Below are positions 1 through 10,431 of a stretch of 64,000 nucleotides of DNA, piece by piece. The DNA is from Aldrovandia affinis (taxonomy: Eukaryota > Chordata > Actinopteri > Notacanthiformes > Halosauridae). A program made the position numbers and the translations under genes. The stretch lies in NCBI GenBank assembly GCA_029706075.1, contig JAINUG010000018.1:2317001-2381000 (forward strand), written 5' to 3'. The notes beneath the pieces were generated by a model. The model saw nothing but the letters and a program-made list of their open reading frames with translations. It made no database searches and was not told where the DNA came from. The stretch's first letter is position 1. The number at the start of each line of letters is the position of its first letter.

Positions 1-229
1 GACCTCGTTTTCCACTTCCATCAACTAAACTTGAGTTAATTGACTAATTGACTTGTGGAGGAGTGGGGTCATGTTCCTCCGGTCGAATTCCAGACACTGG
101 TATACTCTGCCATGGTGTACACAGGCCATAGAGCGTGGTGGCCCAAAGTGACTTTGCATTGGTGTTTACAGTTTTTGTTTACTACCTGTAGTTGTAATAC
201 TACCTTTAATTCAAAAGACTGTATATATA
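1..229. other. unassigned flank
   Basis: I see no gene, RNA or recognisable repeat here. The stretch ends in a short TATATA run that supplies the TA target of the neighbouring Tc1 element. Confidence 0.4.
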
Positions 230-261
230 CACTCAGTGGCCACTTTATTAGGTACAGCTTT

Positions 262-1218
262 CTAGTACTGGGTAGGATGTTTCCAGCACCTTGTTGGGGC
301 CAAAGCCTGAATTCTTTGTGGCATGGACTCAAGAAGGTGCTGGAAACATTCCTCAGAGATTCTGGTCCATGTTGACATGATAGCATCACGCAGTTGCTGC
401 AGATTTGTTGGCTGCATATTCATGTTGTGAATCTCCCATTCCACCACATCCCAAAGGTGCACTATTGGACTGAGATCTGGTGACTGTGGAGGCCATTGGA
501 GTACACTGAACTCATTGTCATGTTCGTGTAACCAGCTTGAGATGACGTGTACTTTGTGACATGGCGCATTATCCTGCTGGAAGTAGCTATTGGGTAGGCT
601 GTGGCATTTAAACAATGCTCAATTGGTATTAAGTGGCCTAATGTGTGCCAAGGAAAACACACATTAGGCCACCATTTCACCACCACCAGCAGCCTGAACC
701 GTTGACACAAGGCAGGATGAATGCATGGATTCATGTTATTTACGCCAAATTCTGACCTTACCAGCTGCATGTCGCAGCAGAAATCGAGATTCATCAAACC
801 AGGCAACATTTTTCCAATCTTCAACTGTCCAGTTTTGGTGAGCCTGTGCCCACTGTAGCCTCACTTTCCTGTTCTTAGCTGACAGAAGTGGAACCCAGTG
901 TGGTCTTCTGCTGCTGTCGTCCATTCACTTCAAAGTTCGACGTGTTGTGCATTCAGAGATGCTCTTCTGCATACCACTGTTGTAACGCATGGTTATTTGA
1001 GCTACTGTTGCCTTCCTGTCAGCTTGAAACAGTCTGGCCATTCTCCTCTGACCTCTCTCATTAACAAGGCATTTTTGTCCACAGAACTGCCGCTCACTGG
1101 ATGTTTTTGGTTTTTCGCACCATTCTCTGTAAACTCTAGAGACTGTTATGTGTGAAAATCCCATGAGATTAGCAGTTTCTGAGATACTCACACCACCCCA
1201 TCTGGCACCAACAATCAT
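262..1218 (-). pseudogene. Tc1 transposase remnant
   Basis: DDE-type cut-and-paste transposase that would bind the terminal repeats and integrate at TA. Visible parts are the DNA-binding N-terminus (VGARWGGVSISETANLMGFS), an AQAHQNWT segment leading to DESRF, and the C-terminal QQDNAPCH and QSPDLSP motifs. The residue after SPDLSP is I-V-H-L-W, where the copy at 13.7 kb has IEHLW, so the last catalytic acid is Val here. Several frameshifts and a deletion near 600-660 separate the pieces. Confidence 0.88.
633..672. repeat. perfect 15-bp hairpin inside Tc1 copy 1
   Basis: The left arm GTGGCCTAATGTGTG (633-647) and right arm CACACATTAGGCCAC (658-672) are exact reverse complements around a 10-base loop. 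The related Tc1 copy has no such symmetry here: its right side reads CATTCCCCACACCATTAC. The arm therefore appears to have been rewritten in this copy. Confidence 0.85.
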
Positions 1219-1404
1219 TCAACGGTCAAAGTCACTTACATTACATTTCTTCCCCATTCAGATTTTTGGTCTGAACAACAACTGAACCTATTGACCATGT
1301 CTGCATGCTTTTATGCATTGAGTTGCTGCCACATGATTGGCTGATTAGATAATTGCATTAACGAGCAGGTGTACAGGTGTACCTAATAAAGTGGACACTG
1401 AGTG

Positions 1405-1436
1405 TGTGTATGTATATATGTATATACATATATGTA

Positions 1437-1472
<36 letters not shown>
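1405..1472. repeat. TG/TA microsatellite
   Basis: A short TGTG run grades into alternating TATATG and then a pure TA repeat. It separates two Tc1 elements. TA dinucleotides also continue just after the palindromic element (3093-3104), so that element appears to have landed inside this microsatellite. Confidence 0.9.
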
Positions 1473-1475
<3 letters not shown>

Positions 1476-3092
1476 TGGGTTCGGAAAGTATTCAGACCCC
1501 CTTAAATTTTTCACTCTTTGTCATATTGCAGCCATTTGCTAAAATCAATTAATTTCTTTTTTTTCCTCGTTCATGCACACACAGCACCCAATATTGTCAG
1601 AAAAACACAGACTTGTAGAAATTTTTGCACAAAATAAACACTGAAATATCACATGGCCATAAGTATTCAGACCCTTTGCTGTGACACTTGTATATTTAAC
1701 TCAGGTGCTGTCCAATTCTTCTGATCATCCTTGAGATGGGCCTACACCTTCATTGGAGTCCAGCTGTGCTTAATTATATTGATTGGACTTGATTTGGAAA
1801 GGCACACACCTGTCTATGTAAGGTCCCACAGTTGACAGTGCATGTCAGAGTAAAAACCAAGCCATGAAGTCCTAGGAACTCTCCATAGACCTCAGAGATA
1901 GAATTGTGTTGAGGCATAGATCTGGGGAAGGGTATAAAAACATTGCTAAAGCATTGAAAGCACCCAGGAGAACAGTGGGCTCCATCATTGTGAAATGGAA
2001 TAAGTTTGAAACCACCACAACTCTTCTTAGAGCTGGCCGTCTGGCCAAACTAAGTAACCGGGCAGAAAGGGACATGGTCAGGAGGTGACCAAGAACCCAA
2101 TGGCCACTCTAAGAGAGCTTCAGAGTTCCTCTGCAGCGATGGGAGGTCCTGGTAGAAGGACAAACATCTCTGCAGCACTCCCATCAATCAGACCTTTATG
2201 GTAGTGGCTAGACGGAAGCTACTTCTGAGTGAAAGGCATATGACAGCCCACCTGGAGTTTGCCAAATGGTACTTAAAGGACTCTAAGAGCATCAGGAAAA
2301 AGATTATCCGGTCTGATGAGACACAAATTTTTTGGCTTGAATGCCAAGTGCTACCATAAAGGTCTGATTGATGGGAGTGCTGCAGAGATGTTTGTCCTTC
2401 TACCAGGTTCTCCCATTGCTGCAGAGGAACTCTGAAGCTCTCTTAGAGTGGCCATTGGGTTCTTGGTCACCTCCTGACCATGTCCCTTCTTGCCCGGTTA
2501 CTTAGTTTGGCCAGACGGCCAGCTCTAAGAAGAGTTGTGGTGGTTTCAAACTTATTCCATTTCACAATGATGGAGCCCACTGTTCTCCTGGGTGCTTTCA
2601 ATGCTTTAGCAATGTTTTTATACCCTTCCCCAGATCAATGCCTCAACACAATTCTATCTCGGAGGTCTATGGAGAGTTCCTAGGACTTCATGGCTTGGTT
2701 TTTACTCTGACATGCACTGTCAACTGTGGGACCTTACATAGACAGGTGTGTGCCTTTCCAAATCAAGTCCAATCAATATAATTAAGCACAGCTGGACTCC
2801 AATGAAGGTGTAGGCCCATCTCAAGGATGATCAGAAGAATTGGACAGCACCTGAGTTAAATATACAAGTGTCACAGCAAAGGGTCTGAATACTTATGGCC
2901 ATGTGATATTTCAGTGTTTATTTTGTAATAAATCTGCAAAAATTTCTACAAGTCTGTGTTTTTCTGACAATATTGGGTGCTGTGTGTGCATGAACGAGGA
3001 AAAAAAATGAAATTAATTGATTTTAGCAAATGGCTGCAATATGACAAAGAGTGAAAAATTTAAGGGGGTCTGAATACTTTCCGAACCCACTG
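1473..3092. mobile_element. palindromic (fold-back) Tc1-like element
   Basis: Both ends read CAGTGGGTTCGGAAAGTATT inward and are flanked by TA, a known Tc1-like terminus in fish. The whole left arm (1473-2204) is repeated in inverted orientation as the right arm (2351-3092) around a 146-bp spacer. Coordinates mirror around 2277.5 apart from one 10-bp indel. Translated arms differ at only 3 of 67 residues over 1872-2075 versus 2480-2683, so the arms are young. Each arm holds the 5' repeat and the N-terminal transposase region. The spacer continues the transposase only to the first catalytic Asp (SDETQIFWL). There is no C-terminal half, so it cannot encode its own transposase, but it has two intact-looking ends. 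Confidence 0.92.
1866..2340 (+). pseudogene. N-terminal Tc1 transposase fragment
   Basis: The paired-type DNA-binding region is readable: LRDRIV followed by GYKNIAKALKAPRRTVGSII, then RAGRLAKLSNRAERDMVR. A stop follows shortly after the first ATG (Met-Lys-Ser-stop at about 1864). Reading continues with a frame change near 2205 into RRKLLLSERHMTAHLEFAK and SDETQIFWL, the first catalytic Asp region. The second and third catalytic residues are absent because the sequence turns back on itself. The mirror copy of the same N-terminus lies on the minus strand of the right arm. Confidence 0.85.
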
Positions 3093-3325
3093 TATATATA
3101 TATAGCAAGAGCAAATTTTCAATGACTGTATATCCATGTGCAGATACCACCAACTAGCGTTCAAGCCTGTTCTCTGTTTCCCAACACCTTTTTCAAAGCG
3201 GAGTCTGCGTGTGGAATTTCAACAACAACGATTTGCAATGGGAGCCTGCTGAAAGTCAGTGTTCTGTCCCCGTGGATATTATTCCTCATTACCGGCCCCC
3301 GCTCCCTATCCTGCTCGGCTTGCCT

Positions 3326-3345
3326 CCTGTCACCGTGGTGACAGG
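3326..3345. repeat. short perfect inverted repeat
   Basis: CCTGTCACC and GGTGACAGG flank a GT dinucleotide, giving a 9-bp stem with a minimal loop. TGACAG is also the core bound by Meis/TGIF homeodomain proteins, so this could equally be a paired binding site. It lies in the most GC-rich patch of the surrounding 4 kb. Confidence 0.6.
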
Positions 3346-3632
3346 CAGGGGGTATCCGGGTCGGGGAGGAGGAGGGTTTGCGGAGTTATGAAAAGAAGCT
3401 CCCCTGGTGCATGCCGGCAACAGACTGGAACTCGTGTCACTGTCCTTCACCTCACAACACCTTCAAAACACACAGCCTCTGTCCAAACTGACTGCAGTCA
3501 CACTGGGAGAATAGGAACAGGCCCACTGCTCATATAAAAGAGATTTAATATAGAATTGATTTGCCAGCTTAATATAAATAAAGCTGATAGGATGTATTTC
3601 ATCATATATTTTTTGGATCATAACAACAATGA

Positions 3633-3662
3633 CAATAATAATAATAATAATAATAATATTAC
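3633..3662. repeat. (ATA)n microsatellite
   Basis: An uninterrupted run of ATA trinucleotides in AT-rich DNA. No coding context. Confidence 0.85.
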
Positions 3663-6600
3663 TACTAGTATTATTATATGAACAGATGCTACTACCACTA
3701 CCACTACTATAAAAATATGAATTATACATATTAACTGACTGCAGATTTTCACATGCACAGAGCATAATCATAGCTAAGACATAAGATATTTTCTTTTGGA
3801 TCTTCAATTATTTATGAGCAATCACTGCACAGTGCATGAGTGCCACAGTATGCCCCTTTTAAAGGGGTTGGTACCCTAGGAGACCAATCTCGTCTGGATG
3901 GATACAGTTGACCTGTTCCCAGTTCTCTTCCCTTTCCTGCTGACCATGAGCTGTGTCCATTACTGTCCGGAACCATTAAGGTCTGTCTTGTACTTTACAG
4001 CATGTCAAGGTGAATATATGAACCTCCTTACTAACGGCAGAGCCAGTATCTCTGAACAAGACTGCCCCAGCCGACCACTCCTCGATAGTCCCACTTATCA
4101 GGAGAGCTGTGAGTGGCGTTTGACGATCGTGAGAGGTGTCTCTCCTCCTTGTGTTGCCGTTCGTCATTTGGGGTACGTTATAACCATACATCACGTCCTC
4201 TGTCTGGGGTACTCATATGCCATCGGCATGACATTGAGGCCTAAATGATGAACAACCCAATGCATCGAAAGAAAACTCTGTTTTAGTGCTTTACCAATGT
4301 GACCTCGTGTATTGATTTATGAGCCTTTGTGGCGCTCCAATGCAAAAGGGAATGGCGGTAATTAAGTTAGTATCTGCACATAGTAAAATAGTGCTGACTG
4401 GACACAAAGAGAAGGAGCCGTTTGGGCTCCGGCTGTGATTTCACATGCAGGAGGTGAACTCTCACCCCTCTGCGGTCACCCCCATCGCAGCTGTTATTTT
4501 TCTCCCTGCGCGTTTTGCCTTTAGGTTTAGCCAGACTCTGAAAGAATATTTTTTTTACTCTCTGAGTACAGAGCTTCTCTTCACATCTGTAACAAAGAAA
4601 TGTATACGCTTAACGTGTTCTCAAAAGAAATACTTATTTTGGTCAATCTCTGCAAATACCATGCTCAAAATGACAAATGATATTATTTTTGTGATGATGA
4701 TGAATATTATTATTATTGTTATTATTATTCATGCGTCTTTGATGAACTGTGCTGTCATTTCTAACTCTAATTCTGATTGGCTAATATTTTACAGGCACTT
4801 AACTCAGATATTCCGTTGTTCTGCCAAATACATTTCAAAATAAATAAAACGCTCCTAGAAGATTCTTTCTTCGAGACCAGCAAAATATAGACTGGAATTA
4901 TGTATATTTCATGCTTCACTGTTGGGACTGGGTTCCCTTAAGACTATATTGCTGTTGTTTCTTCAATTGTGTGCTGTGAAAAATCAGGTTAGACCAAACT
5001 GTGAGAAGAGATCAAACAAAAGGTTGAGTTGTTGCTGAATATATGTGTCGCATGTAGTGCATGACATTTTTAGCAATGAGTGACTTTCCTCTTGTACCTA
5101 AAAAATTAAGCATACTAAAGGCCCCTCCAGACTTGGGATAACTCAAAAACCGACAGTGGGAAACAGTTCCTCTATGTTCTTCTTTTGAGGAAAAAAGGCT
5201 GTTTTTTAGAAGAGAATGACAGAGAGGGGAAGAAAGAGCTTATTATTTGGGCAGCTTCGACGGTGTTTGACGTATATGAGCCATTGGATTAATCCCTCTG
5301 TAATGGCCCTCAGTTTGATGCTTGACTAGCAATACATCCCAGTTTCTGCTGAGCAGCACCAGTCCATTTTATAAAATTTGAATGAGCCAATGCTCTTATT
5401 TGGTGATGTCACTTGATGAACTACAATGAAATATGTACACAAATGCAGGTTTTGAGTGTGATGGTTTCTTAATTGTTTTATTTATTATGATCTTTCATCG
5501 TACTTAAGATGCTCTGAATAATGCACACACTTAGATTTGCAAGATCGCATGCAAAAAAGGAGATGATTTAAAACAACGTAAAATATATTCATATTGTGAG
5601 TTTGATCTATTACCTGCTGTGCGCTACCAAAGCACAATGGCAAAATTGTTCAGTATTTCCCTGGCGTGTTCAGAGTTTGACAGTATTCACACATGTTAGC
5701 GCCATCAATCAACCAATGCAGTTGACTGAAATCTCCAGAGCACGGAATCCTGTTTGGCAGAGTTGTATTACTTCAAACCTCTATAGACGTTATTGCTTGA
5801 ACCTGATCAGGAACCTCTTTTCAAGAGACAGCTGAATACGGTTCATTCTCTCTGGAATCTAACCTGTGCCAGTGAATCAGGTATGACATTCTGCTAGCCA
5901 GCACAACTACATCAGAATTAAAAGAGTTATTCCCAAGGGAATGGTGAATAGTGCTATCATTTTCAGCTATGGCAGTACTTGCAGTTGCTGTAGTGGTAAC
6001 CTACAAACTAAAGCAAAATTCTCCTTAGAAATGAATGACATCTGCTTTTTGTTGCCTTTCTGTTGTCTCGCAATCGCCCCATTTGTTACTGCAGTGCTTA
6101 CGTTTATGTATCTACCATACATCTGAAACTACTGGTTCCGTGTGTTATAATAATGATGCAGAGAGCTTGCGCAGTCTGTTATACAAACAGGGGCCAATTT
6201 ATACTGACATTTTCTGTTTGTATTTCGTATAGGTAGTCCCATTACATTGTGCAGTCATATGCAATATTGGTCTTGTAAGTAATTATTCCAGTAGTTTATA
6301 TTATTTTAAATGTGTTCACTGTCTTCATACAGGACAGCATAAAATGCTTCAAATTTGCATGAGTCCAGAAGGTGAAATTGAGTTTGTACCCCAGCCAGAT
6401 AAATGGCACTTGTCCCTAAGTTCACTGAAATGCTTTCCATTTTCATGTTTTTGCAATTGTTCTTTTCATTTGATAAATTCTAACTTCAATTCAATTTCTA
6501 ACTCAACTGCACAACTCTAAAAGGCGATTTGAAGGTGTAAACTTGGGTGAGACAACACGGAGCAAGGCTTTCCCTCTCACACACAACCTTGTGGCAAGCC

Positions 6601-7269
6601 ATGGTCTTGTCGTCCTTCAAGTTAAGTTTCTGAGGCCACGAAGCCCATGTGAACCCATTAAATCTGTTGTTAATCTCAATACTGCAGAAATGGTGTGTAA
6701 GCCTAACTAAAGAGGATTCATAGAAGAATCTGTACAAGAGAGTGATGGAATTAAAATGTAATGCAATACACATTACGCAAAATAATTATTTATTATTTGT
6801 GTATTTATCACTTTCTAATTTCAAGTATGGACAATTAAAATGAGCTCTTCTGGATTATGCAGAATTTTGAACTGGCAGGGTTATACATAACTAAACATGG
6901 TGTGCTGACATGATTTCAAAATCAAGCCTACATGAAGCCATGATTTTGTTTGCATAAGTATGCACAATGTGGCTCAATGCAGTGGCTTGATTGTGAAGTT
7001 TGTTACATCATGTTAAATTGTAGCTCCATTTTGTGTAAGCCTAACATTTTATGAGCTTGCTCACAAAGCTGAAAATGGGATGAGATTTTCTACTGTAATC
7101 CCGACAAATGTTATAAGTATTGTATTGTATTGGACATAGACTACTGCTTTGTAGACAAACACATGGTGGTACATGATGACTCTTGTCCAGCAGATGTTCA
7201 GTCTGCTAAGGAGTTGCTAAAGATTTCAGTGGCCTTTTGGACAACTTAATGCATATTGATTAATTTTTG

Positions 7270-7496
7270 CTACTACATTTCTAGCATCTGGTATTTCAGT
7301 ATACTGTGATGTTCTGTATGTCTGTATAGCTGCTAGGTTTTACTCTGGTATTTTAATATTTATTTAGTATTTATTATTTCAGTATACTGCGACGTTGTGT
7401 GTTCTTTCACTGCCTTCTGTATCATTGCTGCTGTGACAAACCAAATTTCCCCCCCCCGGGGATTAATAAAGGCTATCTTATCTTATCTTATCTTAC
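7270..7496 (+). mobile_element. retroposon 3' end with (ATCTT)n tail
   Basis: The stretch ends CGGGGATTAATAAAGG followed by repeated ATCTT units, the usual layout of a fish non-LTR 3' terminus: a polyadenylation-like AATAAA and then a short tandem tail. No coding part remains, so the family is not assigned. A degenerate direct repeat around TTTCAGTATACTG appears at about 7293 and 7378. Confidence 0.5.
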
Positions 7497-7564
7497 ATTA
7501 GTATTGTATTGCAACACTATTTGTTAGATTTATATATAGATTTCTCATCAAGTTGTCACTCTTA

Positions 7565-8330
7565 TGCTTCAAGTCCTGAGTGTTGGGTCAGCAGATTCCA
7601 GTTTGCAGTGATTCCATGTTAAAAACAGAAAATGTTAGAACTGCTTTGAGGTGTTTTTGGAACCAGCGCCATGTGACAACCTTTTTTGATTAATTGGTGA
7701 AGAGGGACTCGGGCTCGTTGGGTGAATGGGCGTGGCATGCCTGGTATTGGTGGTATGCCTGAATGGTTTCATACATGCTGACGTGTGAAATTAATTTAAA
7801 GAAATGTATGGGACAGCCTTTGCCGAATTGATCAGTTTAAAAAAATAGATGAGGGTTCAGTAGTCGGTGATGGAAAGATCAGATAGGCGGGGTGTAAGGA
7901 CGTGTTAAATAGTGACAATGGAGCACTACTCCTTCTGAGTAGCGAAGGAATCCAAAAAAGGCCAATATGAAAAGAGCTTCTAGGGGTTTATCGATATGTG
8001 GATGTAGATACCTAGAACACAGACTGGGGTGGATTTCTCAACTGCCAATCTGGTACCAATTTCCTGAATTTATGAAATGAGAAACGAGAAAGACAATCAG
8101 CTATGGAGTTGAAGTGACCGGGGACATGTGTGGCATGCATGAGAAGCTGGTTGCACATTGAAACCTGAATGAGTCTGCAGAGAAGGGGCATTCAATTCTT
8201 AGAATGGAAACAGCCTTGTTAATAATGTCTACGATGGCTATGTTAACAGGGTGAATGAGTATTCGTTTTTAAGGGAGGGATGACACCTCCTGAGGCCAAG
8301 GGGCAGGGAACCAATCCCACAGGGTTTCTG
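7565..8330 (-). mobile_element. DIRS-like tyrosine-recombinase retrotransposon remnant
   Basis: Read on the minus strand, two domains occur in the DIRS order. First comes the end of an RNase H domain: IVDIINK near 8235-8215, then HVPGHFNSIADCLSRFSF and KFRKLVPD near 8135-8050. Then a tyrosine recombinase: ALFILAFFGFLRYSE near 7985-7925, a TDQFGKGCPIHFFK segment near 7855-7800, and VVTWRWFQKHLKAVL near 7695-7640. At least three frame changes and stops are present. The HxxR catalytic box that should follow is not recognisable, so the copy is inactive. The reverse transcriptase may continue upstream to about 8600 but I cannot read it clearly. Confidence 0.72.
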
Positions 8331-8773
8331 CACTTATTACAGACCTGGGGACTGTAGGCAGTGATGTCAGAGATCTCGTCTTCCAAAGCGTAAAGTAGGA
8401 TATCCATGTCGACAAGCTTTGAAGAAGAGGGTGGAGTGCTAAAGAAGCAAGCTAGCAAGAGTATGCCAAAAACAACTTAGCACAATAGGAGCAAGGTATG
8501 TGGTGATTTTATACCTGTTGGAAGATTAGTTTCAGCTGGTCGAGGGAGGCATCAGAGGTCATCTGATAATCACTCTCCCGAATCTTAGTTTAAAAACTCA
8601 AATAATGGAAACAGCATTTTTCTGCATTCTTTCTTCTTCAGGGTGGTTCTTGGTTTGCTTAGAATACACATAACATGTCAGATTGCAAACTATACACCTA
8701 CAACTAAATTATTAACTTTAACATATGAAAATAAATAGTATTTTATCATATTCGTTGCAACCCTATTTTCAAA

Positions 8774-9290
8774 TTACATTTACATTTGACATTTTAAGCA
8801 TTTGGCAGATGCTCCAAAGCGACTTATGTGAATGGTAGGAGCAATCATTGTACGCGCAAGAGATCAGTGCAGTAATACAGCGATAGACATTGTTGTTGGA
8901 AGCTGCCTACCATACCTGTAACACCAGGAAGGAAAAAGGTTAGTAAATATATATACTCTATATATTTTTTTAAAACAGGTATACAAATGCAAAAAGCAGT
9001 ATCAAACATGTAGACATTGGCAATGGCAATTGGCTAGATGTACAGAGTTCAGTGGTAGTGGAATCTGAAAAGGTGGGATTTGAGTCTCTTGCGGAAGATG
9101 GCCAGTGATTCTGTGGTCCTGATCGAGTATGGAAGATCGTGGAAGACAGAGAAGAGACGAGACCGTGATGATTGGCTGCCGGGCGCCGGAAGGATGGGAC
9201 AGTCAGTTTGCCAGAGGAGGTGGAGCGGAGGGGTCTGGCTGGGGTGTAGGGTGTGATGAGTGTCTGGAGGTAAGGGGGGGCAGTTCCTCT
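8774..9290 (-). mobile_element. 5'-truncated L2-type LINE
   Basis: On the minus strand the 9290-9050 part translates to the L2 reverse transcriptase C-terminus: RPLRST..GKLTVPSFRRPAANH and related residues, aligning with RPLRSATSGRLAPPPLRT of the L2 at 28-30 kb. The 3' end near 8830-8774 has the diagnostic AAGTCGCTT...CATCTGCCAAATGC region and an imperfect TGTAA-like tail. The stem-loop is degraded here (GCTTTGGAGCA). The coding portion is frame-broken, so it is a dead 5'-truncated insertion. Confidence 0.75.
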
Positions 9291-9335
9291 AGTCGCTTAA
9301 TTGAATAGTTAACTACTTAGTTGTTACTATATATA

Positions 9336-9811
9336 CAGTGGGGAAAATAAGTATTTCACCCCCTGCTGATTTTGTGAGTTTGCCCCCTTACAAAGAAAGG
9401 AACGGTCTATAATTTTCATGGTAGGTTCATCTTAACAGTGAGAGACAGAATATTTAAAAAAATCCCAGAAAATCACATTATATGAATTTTAAACATTTAT
9501 TTGTGTTTTATTGAGGAAAATAAGTATTTCACCCCCTACCAACCAGCAAGAATTCTGGCTCCCACAGACCGGTTATGTGAGGCACACAGATTAGTCCTCT
9601 TACTTAATTAGTACTCCTAATTAAGTACTCGTTACCTGTATAAAAGACACCTGTCCACAGAATCAATCAATGAATCAGATTCCAACCTCTCCACAATGGG
9701 CAAGACCAAAGAATTGTCTAAGATCATCAGGGACAAAATTGTAGACCTGCACAAGACTGGAATGGGCTACAAGACCATTGGCAAGCAGCTTGGTGAGAAG
9801 GAGTCAACTGT
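9336..9811 (+). mobile_element. 5' half of a Tc1-like element with IR/DR ends
   Basis: It starts CAGTGGGGAAAATAAGTATT after a TA run. A second copy of the AAAATAAGTATTTCACCCCC motif lies about 173 bp further in (about 9517), the inverted-repeat/direct-repeat layout known from Sleeping Beauty-type Tc1 elements. The transposase start codon at 9696 is intact and opens [20 protein letters not shown], the DNA-binding domain. The sequence breaks off after KESTV at 9811. The rest of the transposase and the right end are missing. Confidence 0.88.
9696..9811 (+). pseudogene. Tc1 transposase N-terminus
   Basis: Thirty-nine open codons from an intact ATG give the first helices of the Tc1 paired-like DNA-binding domain, including [11 protein letters not shown]. 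The reading then runs into unrelated DNA, so no catalytic domain is present. A full Tc1 transposase is about 340 residues. Confidence 0.8.
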
Positions 9812-9965
9812 ACCCTCCCTCTCCACCTCAGCTGATGTGTGATGAGCATTCTGGTGCAAAATGGCTGCCATGCATCACCTAGGTGGGTGCTACACTGTAA
9901 AGTGCTTATAAAGTGCTATATAAATGCAATACATTATTAATATTATTATATTATTACTATTAAAG
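9812..9965 (+). mobile_element. retroposon tail (CTGTAAAGTGCTT type) and ATT repeat
   Basis: The part at about 9890-9930 reads CTGTAAAGTGCTTATAAAGT then GCTATATAAATGCAAT, a 3' end widespread in fish non-LTR elements, followed by an ATT microsatellite at about 9930-9962. The same tail is present on the minus strand near 19.2 kb. It abuts the broken end of the Tc1 fragment. Confidence 0.5.
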
Positions 9966-10394
9966 ATAAGGAGCATAAATCAATGGCGGCTACTCAGAGT
10001 AGGATGCGGAGAATGTTTCTCCCACTCAAAAGAAGAAAAAAACAGCCACATATTTAAAAAGTTAATACATATAATTAATTACAATGGAATTATATGCAGC
10101 GATTGTCTATCAGAAAATAATTAGCTAAACTGCACCCTCTATTGATAGGGAGAACATTCTCCTTTCCCATTATATTGTAATTGCTATCTTTCTTACGATA
10201 ATGATATCCCCTATTGACTAAAGCAGGTTGAGAGGAGGACCTCCTCTATCAATACAGAATGCTGTTCGAATGTACTGATTAAAGGCCAGTTTTGTTGTTC
10301 CAGTTGCAATGGTTGAGTTAAGGACTGGTAAGCAGAGCTAATCAAAGATCAGTTGTTAAGGACAGAAAGAAAGTGGCGCCTCTTGTCTTAAATG

Positions 10395-10396
<2 letters not shown>

Positions 10397-10430
<34 letters not shown>
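10397..10430. repeat. (TA)n microsatellite
   Basis: An uninterrupted alternating TA run. No element ends were recognised next to it. Confidence 0.9.

Positions 10431-10431
<1 letters not shown>

Larger units (their letters stand above)
230..1404 (-). mobile_element. degenerate Tc1-like DNA transposon (copy 1)
   Basis: Both ends carry the inverted repeat CACTCAGTG...TTTATTAGGTAC, next to TA-rich DNA as expected for Tc1/mariner insertion. The transposase lies on the minus strand in broken pieces. About 1218-925 gives the N-terminal helix-turn-helix region, about 924-736 gives WFDESRF around the first catalytic Asp, and about 600-300 gives QQDNAPCH with the second Asp and SPDLSP before the position of the third acidic residue. 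Frames change repeatedly and a segment present in the related copy at 13.7 kb is missing, so this copy is dead. It also contains an unusual perfect hairpin at 633-672. Confidence 0.93.
3093..7269. other. largely unassigned DNA with small repeats
   Basis: No protein with a recognisable domain is seen. Reading frames such as 3898-4248 and 4445-4843 have no family features and no splice context I trust. Small features are a GC-richer patch at 3290-3400 with an inverted repeat (3326-3345), an ATA microsatellite at about 3633-3662 and an ATT/GTT microsatellite at about 4684-4735. The rest is AT-rich and unassigned. Confidence 0.4.

Noticed and set aside
2480-2683. 67-codon frames present on both arms of the palindrome
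   Set aside because: They are antisense to the Tc1 DNA-binding region; the real reading is the opposite strand of each arm.
4445-4843. 132-codon plus-strand frame
   Set aside because: It crosses a microsatellite, has no domain, and shows no splice or codon evidence.
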